From Loripinus fragilis (lineage: Eukaryota; Mollusca; Bivalvia; Lucinida; Lucinidae): a stretch of DNA of 64,000 nucleotides. The notes below the pieces were generated by a model that was not told the origin of the DNA, searched no databases, and saw nothing but the letters and a program-made list of their open reading frames with translations. The first letter of the stretch is position 1, and each line of letters opens with the position of its first letter. The stretch covers positions 58,708,452-58,772,451 of the forward strand of contig OZ026528.1 of NCBI GenBank assembly GCA_964019695.1. The letters run 5' to 3'. This document shows, one piece after another, positions 58,555 to 64,000 of this stretch. The position numbers and the translations under genes were made by a program.

Positions 58555-59946
58555 TTAAAAAGTAAGTGAGTTTGATCAGGAAATACCACAAGGACAAACT
58601 GCAGACCCGCCCAGGCTCCATGAGGAAGAGCCACAGGACATTTACAGTAACAAGACATCTGAAAGACGATAAAAGCAAAGCAACCAGCTCACTCTTCCTC
58701 GACAAGATGATTGCAAAACTAGAAATGACATAAAGTAATGCATACCAAAACAAAAGACGAACGCAGAACCCCTACAAACAATGGGAGGTACATAAACAAT
58801 AAATCAACAACAATAGAACCACCACCTTAGAAGAACAGCAGCCTAAGCTACGGGGGGCTTACATGCATTTAACTGGCGCCAAAACACAAAAATTGCTTAG
58901 CTCGCATGGAGGCTTCCTAACTTAAGCAATGCATCATCACAGAGCTACAATCTAGTCAAATTAATACACTATGATGAAACAAAGAAAAGGGCTAAGGACC
59001 CACAGATAGTCAAAACTAAAGAAAACCTGAAGCTGAGCTATGGTAGGCCCAGCCAAGGACAAGCATCAGGCACCAACAAACGGATTAAAGCTTTACGTAA
59101 GGGCCGTCTTGAGTCTGAGGCCTGACCCACCGTCGTGCAATTAAAGAGGAAACCATAGCTATAAACCGTACAACCAGGCATACAGACTGTCACATGATAT
59201 CAATGTTGTATTCCACTCTTTTACAACGTTTAATTAATCTTTTTAAATTGATCACTAAAACTAGGCTTTCCAACAATTATTTTAAATTTATAAACTAAAT
59301 CACCATAAAATGTAAGTTCTGATATGCCTTGTTGCAGAAGAGTTTTTAAACAAATAGTGTATTTATCAATCAACTCTGCGTGTCTGTAATAAAATTTAGA
59401 AACAGTTTTACGAAGTTTATGGTATGGATATCTTGTTTTAATAATTTAGAAGTCAAAATGTGTTTCTGTTGTTAAAGTCATCAACATTAGAACATACTAT
59501 TGCAAAATGAATAAGTTGCGAAATGTATGCACCATAGGAAGGGGAGAGAGTAACATCTCCATCAAGAAATGTAAAATTAACTATTTCAAAGTTAAAATTG
59601 TCTCGTTTATCATCAATTTTAGTTCAACCTATACCATTAGTTTTTGTTTTGTTTGATTTGATTCTTTACGTCCCATCAACAATCTTTCAGTTATAAAGGG
59701 AAGGGTCTTCCTTGGTTGAACCAGTACTCAGCTAGGATTTATGTGTCTTGCTCAAGGACACAACGCTGTGACACTGGCGAGGCTCCAACCCGCGGCCACT
59801 CGGTCTCGAGTCAAGCTCTCTACCACTGAGCCACTGCGCTCCCTATACCATTAGTAATGGACAAGTCCAAGTTCAAAAAGGGGGCTTCAGTATCTGAGGA
59901 ATTAGCCTTATTTAATTGGTGTTCAGTGGGATATATCTGACTTGCG
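58555..59946 (-). pseudogene. RT-family retroelement, decayed 3' copy (minus strand), with a SINE inserted
   Basis: Read on the minus strand from about 59946, fragments appear in order: YPTEHQLNKANSSDTEAPF, LDLSITNG, LDGDV and YGAYISQLIHFAIVCSNVDDF, KLRKTVSKFYYRHAELIDKY, LLQQGISE and YGDLVYKF, then FLFNCTTVGQASDS. Several frameshifts and stops separate them. The 3' UTR is homologous to 52385-52985. Catalytic RT motifs would lie farther upstream and are missing. A family-A SINE sits inside at 59641-59842. Confidence 0.75.
59641..59842 (-). mobile_element. SINE family A with 12-bp target duplication
   Basis: CTATACCATTAG flanks it at 59629-59640 and 59843-59854. It is inserted in the decayed RT-family copy, so it is younger than that copy. 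Head and tail are as in 6496-6700. Confidence 0.9.
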
Positions 59947-60611
59947 AGTTAAATGCTTTAAATCCTCTGTTATTATGAATGGATGTAACTGAATGTGAGA
60001 TTTGTGATCAGTCATTATATATGATAGGACAAACACTTTTTTTGCATTTTTTCATATGCCCCGTAGTACACACTATTGGCTATTTTGCTACTGTTTACAC
60101 CATATTGAAGTATCAATGATGCCCTAAAAATGTCAGGCATCACTAAAACATGAATTTCAAACAATAGTTTTAAATGTTATTCTTGCGTTTGAAGCCATTG
60201 GCAAACGAACAAAAATAAGTGTTCAAATCAAGAGGTTCACATTGTGTTAAAGCGAACCCTGATTTGTTTGTACGAGGTTGCACAAACGTGTTGCAGTTTA
60301 GTAAAGAGTGCCACAATGATATTTTAAAGTTTAAGTGGCGTTTTCTGTGCGATTTCCATTGGATCAAGTAAAATACAAGAGTAATGAGCACTCATATGTG
60401 TTTCATTTCATTAAAATGTATTTGTTCGCTTGAAACATATATATTGTTTGAACACTCTTTCCAAACAGCTCCTTTGGGACCTGACAATTGTTTTATTTAA
60501 AGTAAACAAAAAAGCCAAGTAAGCTATATTGTGCACTATACTAGATCAAATATAACAACACCAATGGAAATACAAATTATTTGACATTTCCTTACTAAAG
60601 TTAAGCGCTTA
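59947..60611. repeat. Non-coding; diverged copy of the palindrome-spacer repeat
   Basis: About 60150-60490 parallels 13560-13990 (ACCCTGATTTGT, GTTTAAGTGGCGTTT, ATCAAGTAAAATACAAG, TTTGAACACTC and CTTTGGGACC words in the same order). The minus-strand ORF at 60170-60391 lies in this repeat and is not a gene. Confidence 0.5.
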
Positions 60612-60986
60612 TTTAAAGCTGCATAGTCTGTAACTTTTGATAATTTTCGATTTTTTTTATTTTCTTTTTAAATCATTTGTAAAAGTAGAATTAAGTTATG
60701 TTTTCACAATAAATCTGTTCACTATAGCTGAAAACTGCACGGAAAATGAATTATCTTATAAAACAGGTGTGTTTTTCTCTTGTTGGTAATTATTTGCGTC
60801 CCTCCAATAATTATAGACAGTTAATTTTAACATAAATGCTGTTGTTTTGATACTGATAATTTGTTAAGCTTTACGAAATTGTTAAAATGTTCACCTGAAT
60901 TTTAGTTATTTTACTGTGTTCTTGAACAATAGAAACATTAGTTCTAAAATCATAAGATCAAAAGTTACAGACTATGTAGCTTTAAA
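60612..60986. mobile_element. 375-bp MITE with 30-bp TIRs
   Basis: The sequence at 60612-60641, beginning TTTAAAGCTGCATAGTCTG, matches the reverse complement of 60957-60986 at 29 of 30 positions. The interior is AT-rich without an ORF. TTTAA/TTAAA at the ends could include the target duplication. Confidence 0.75.
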
Positions 60987-61122
60987 CGATTGGTGGACAT
61001 ACCTTATATTATAGGGAAAACATACACTATTAAAACATTACCTTTTTGATTAAAATGCTTACATTTAATTAGTGATTCTTGCTATACTATCTGAATCCTT
61101 AATGACTGCTATGGCGTCTTAC
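60987..61122. other. Putative intron, short spacer
   Basis: This lies downstream (in gene sense) of the donor GTAAGA of the candidate exon. Confidence 0.3.
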
Positions 61123-61426
61123 CTACGGATTTAGCATGTTTTATTGTCAACATGATCAAATCTTTATCCATTCCATTTAGAAAGGCACCACGTGTTTCCA
61201 AGTCAACAATGATGACGTATAAACGAACATGTGGCATGTTGCGCATGTCGTCAGAGGTGTATATGCTGTAATAGGGTTTCACAGCAACTTTAACCCCATC
61301 AAGGTGCCTTAGCATTGCTTCTGATAAATTGGCAAACATACTGTCTGAGCTGTCTCTTTGAAAAAATATGACACACAGTTCATTTCGAACACTGGAATGT
61401 TTCGGTGTTCCTGGGTTTGAAGAGTT
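61123..61426 (-). CDS. Candidate internal exon of an unidentified protein
   Basis: On the minus strand a textbook acceptor (TTTATTATTTTTACAATTTCAG) precedes an open frame of 304 bp that ends at a consensus donor, TAG|GTAAGA. The exon starts in phase 0 and leaves one base for the next exon. The peptide (about 101 residues) contains ELCVIFFQRD, FANLSEAMLRH, DDMRNMPHVRLYVIIVDLETRG and TIKHAKSVG. The alternating hydrophobic pattern suggests a compact alpha/beta domain. I do not recognise the family. No neighbouring exon could be confirmed; 61770-62057 on the same strand is the nearest open frame. Codon use is less AT-biased than the flanks. Confidence 0.55.
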
Positions 61427-62703
61427 CTGAAATTGTAAAAATAATAAAGAACTATAGGACAGAGTCAACAAAATGAGCTAGAAGTCCAACGGAGACCTTC
61501 TCGGTAGTGACATTAACCTAGTAAAATAAGTCTACACTTTGTATTGACGTCAAATACAATGATTTCTCAGACTTGTCATGTCCTGGTAAGCATGGTCATA
61601 GCAGACTGCTGTTCGAAAATGGTCGACAAATATGCATATTGACCCAATGTATATCATTAAGAGGGTCAAGGTAAAATGGTTGTTGCGTTTAGGTAACAAA
61701 TAATATATATTATATTGATAACAGAACAAATTATCGTTCTGTTTTCACCGTTTGGTCGTTTTATTTGTCCTAAAACATTTCATGTAGGCTTCTTAGTGTA
61801 TATGTTATCATTTGATGGCAAAAGATTGGCAAAGAGGTAAATTGACCTACTGGTAGCACACCCGTTTCCAGTTGTAAATTGATTATTATCACCAAATAAC
61901 AGCTTGGACAATGCTTTATTAGTTTCAGATACTCAAACGATACTTTTGAAAAGTTCTGCAATTTATTATGCAGTCTTTTTGTTTGGTTCATACTGTACAT
62001 ATCGTTGTTATTATGGTCTATAGATTCAGCAAAGACTGACAGTTTTTTGTGCAGCACATCATCAAATATGCATATATGGGTGCAGTCTTTTTATTTCACG
62101 AGACAAAACCACAAGGAAGACTATTTTCCCTAAGTTTCCATTTCACGATAAAGCACATAATCAACTTTGATTTATTCAGTTCTATTATGCAGCTAGTGGA
62201 TCTTTGGTGATCTGTTAATGAATGAAAAGTAATTTAGGCAACCAACACTAAACCTATGACACCAGCTATAATTGTTAAAAACTTTTATGCGATCAAAATC
62301 CTTAAACACACTGATTAATATATCTGTTGAGAAAAAAAAACTATATGAACACTTTCACGAATTATTACAGGACATTTAAATCATCTAACAATAAACATCA
62401 TTGGTACGAGCATTTATTACCATTATTGGTTAAAACTTTATCCCAATCAAGTACGCATAAAATATCTGTACTCTTGTATCATAAATATTGTAATGTTAAT
62501 ATCTCTGATACTGTAAATCACTTATATTTCACAGTAATTTAAATTTGGCACTATTTGCGATATAAACGAAATTTGCAACAACGAAAAATACTGTGAAATA
62601 AGCCATTAAGGTCTCGAAATCAGTAGCACAATATGTAATAAATGGTCATTATCACATGCCATCACATCTGGGAGTGATATAATGCTATGCAATGAAATCG
62701 ATA
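61427..62703. other. Intron-like or intergenic; one weak open frame
   Basis: The minus-strand frame 61770-62057 has a leucine/lysine-rich pattern (LHKKLSVFAESIDHN, KRLHNKLQNF) that could be an exon upstream of 61426. I see no good acceptor and only a poor donor (TTTGGTGATA), so I do not call it. The plus-strand ORF at 62327-62542 has no support. Confidence 0.3.
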
Positions 62704-63300
62704 AACCACTATTCTAATGCACTTGCTTTTGTAATGTGAGATCTGATTAGATAACGTCAAAATTTGCGACAGTATATCCTGCAATATACTGTCGGAATTA
62801 GTTTGACATCATTAATTACGTCACATTTCGGTAGATGACTTGTGCTTTAATGCGGCATGTAACACTCAAAATTGAGATAAAACTACAGAAGTGCATTAGA
62901 ATGGGGATAACCATATTCAAAATTTTCATTTGGGGAGGTATATCATCGGATATACGTTCCGAAATCACATTTTACTGCTCGACTCGCGCGTTGCTGTAAC
63001 TCAATTTCCTACCATATAACCCACGATATACCTCCCCAAATGAAACGTTTGAATACAGTTATCCCCTAAGTTTTGTTTTGTTTGTTTTGATTCTTTACGT
63101 CCACTCAACAATCTTTCAGTTATGCAGGATGGGTCTTCCTGGATTGAACCAGTACTAAGCTAGGATAAATGTTCTTGCTCAAGGACACAACACAGTGATG
63201 ACGGTGAGGCTTGAACCCGCGGCCCCTCTGTCCCGAGTCGAGTGCTCTACCACTGAGCCACTGCGCTCCCTTAATTATCCCCAAAGTGGTTTACAAATTC
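62704..63300. mobile_element. Nested palindromic MITE carrying a SINE
   Basis: AAACCACTATTCTAATGCAC at 62704 and AAGTGCATTAGAAT near 62890 are inverted. CGACAGTATAT and ATATACTGTCG form a hairpin at about 62779-62806. GGGGATAAC to GGAGGTATATC (62904-62950) is inverted against 63028-63068. CCAAAGTGGTTT near 63282-63293 mirrors the left end. A SINE interrupts the right part. Confidence 0.55.
63071..63270 (-). mobile_element. SINE family A with imperfect target duplication
   Basis: TTATCCCCTAAG (63059-63070) and TTATCCCCAAAG (63275-63286) flank it. Head, promoter boxes and tail are as in the other copies. Confidence 0.85.
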
Positions 63301-64000
63301 CTTAACGTTTCGTTGTGACATCTATTTTAACGTTGCTTAAAATATGACAAAATCTTGACGCTTTCACACAAAACATGCATTTCTAATTAATTTTAGTGTC
63401 ATCTGATAAATAGAATCTAACATTCGTGCTCCTGTATTATTGCATTTATTAAATTCATTGCGAAAAAGAGATTAAATGCTCAGCAAGCCTCGCATTTTAT
63501 CTTTTTACCTCAACTCGTTTAATAAATTTAATAAAACATGAGTACTCGTGTAAGATCCTCAATATCATCTATGGTTTGTTATTATGAACTTAAGAAAGTA
63601 TTTTCTGTTTTACCTGAAATAAAGCCCTCCTCTTAAAGGAAAGGAATTGATTATACTGGGTGGCAAATTATTTTCTCTAAGTGTAGGCTGTGAGAAGGGA
63701 GAGTAGCCTATGGGAATAGAAACTACTTTAAGGGTCCTCAAATTCTGAAAACGCCAAAATTATACTACAGCAATATGTCATACATTTGAAATAGCCCAAA
63801 TTTAATGCCATGGATAAATGAAGTGTTTTGCAGGATCATTACATGCTACATGTGCGTAAGATAAGTTTATGTCATGGTCGTTCCCACTTCTCAGTGTATG
63901 TTATTTCATGGTAAGAAAAGAAATGCATTGCATGACCCTATAAGAACGCCATGAAGGTTAACTCAAAAGGTGTCATGGCACATGGTTTACTTTGAGATTT
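63301..64000. other. No gene or clear repeat seen
   Basis: AT-rich sequence with no supported ORF, up to the window end. Confidence 0.4.

Noticed and set aside
61770..62057. Possible second exon of the gene at 61123-61426
   Set aside because: The composition is plausible, but I found no acceptor and only a weak donor.

Overview
The window looks like AT-rich, repeat-dominated nuclear DNA from an invertebrate, most likely a bivalve mollusc. That is inferred from tRNA-type SINEs, TIR elements, non-LTR and Ty3-type retroelement debris, long microsatellites and intron-like splice signals. There is no prokaryotic gene organisation. I see no complete host gene. The best host-gene candidate is one exon near the right end (61123-61426, minus strand).

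Positions 196-44283 form one large, partly degraded inverted repeat. Its left arm (196-702 and 6062-9215) is mirrored by the right arm (44283-44106, 41897-41581 and 40338-37364). Between the arms lies a satellite of about 172 bp per monomer in three blocks: 9216-11003 (forward), 18381-25804 (reverse) and 26093-34860 (forward). A second, inner palindrome (arms 11004-13224 and 14516-18380, spacer 13225-14515) sits between blocks one and two. The mirror symmetry runs on into the satellite, because the order of monomer variants is preserved on both sides. Block two also carries higher-order repeats of about 1.2 kb. The junction between blocks two and three holds a retroelement fragment. Each monomer contains two adjacent dyads, CACTTG-AAA-CAAGTG and ATATTCCAAG-N16-CTTGGAATAT.

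Just outside the right arm, 44305-49208 is a well-preserved LTR retrotransposon with 196-bp LTRs, a 4-bp target duplication, a primer-binding site and a polypurine tract. It has one open frame of 1101 codons encoding Gag plus an aspartic protease, and no reverse transcriptase, RNase H or integrase. It looks non-autonomous but potentially protein-producing.

Positions 49.2-64 kb are a mosaic. They hold a 5'-truncated non-LTR RT fragment inside a 28-bp perfect inverted repeat, two oppositely oriented decayed copies of another RT family (a third copy is the satellite-junction fragment), smaller RT fragments, two SINE families with target duplications, several palindromic or TIR-bounded elements, microsatellites, and the candidate exon.

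Coordinates of repeat boundaries were read by eye and may be off by some bases. Similarity statements are by inspection, not by computed alignment.
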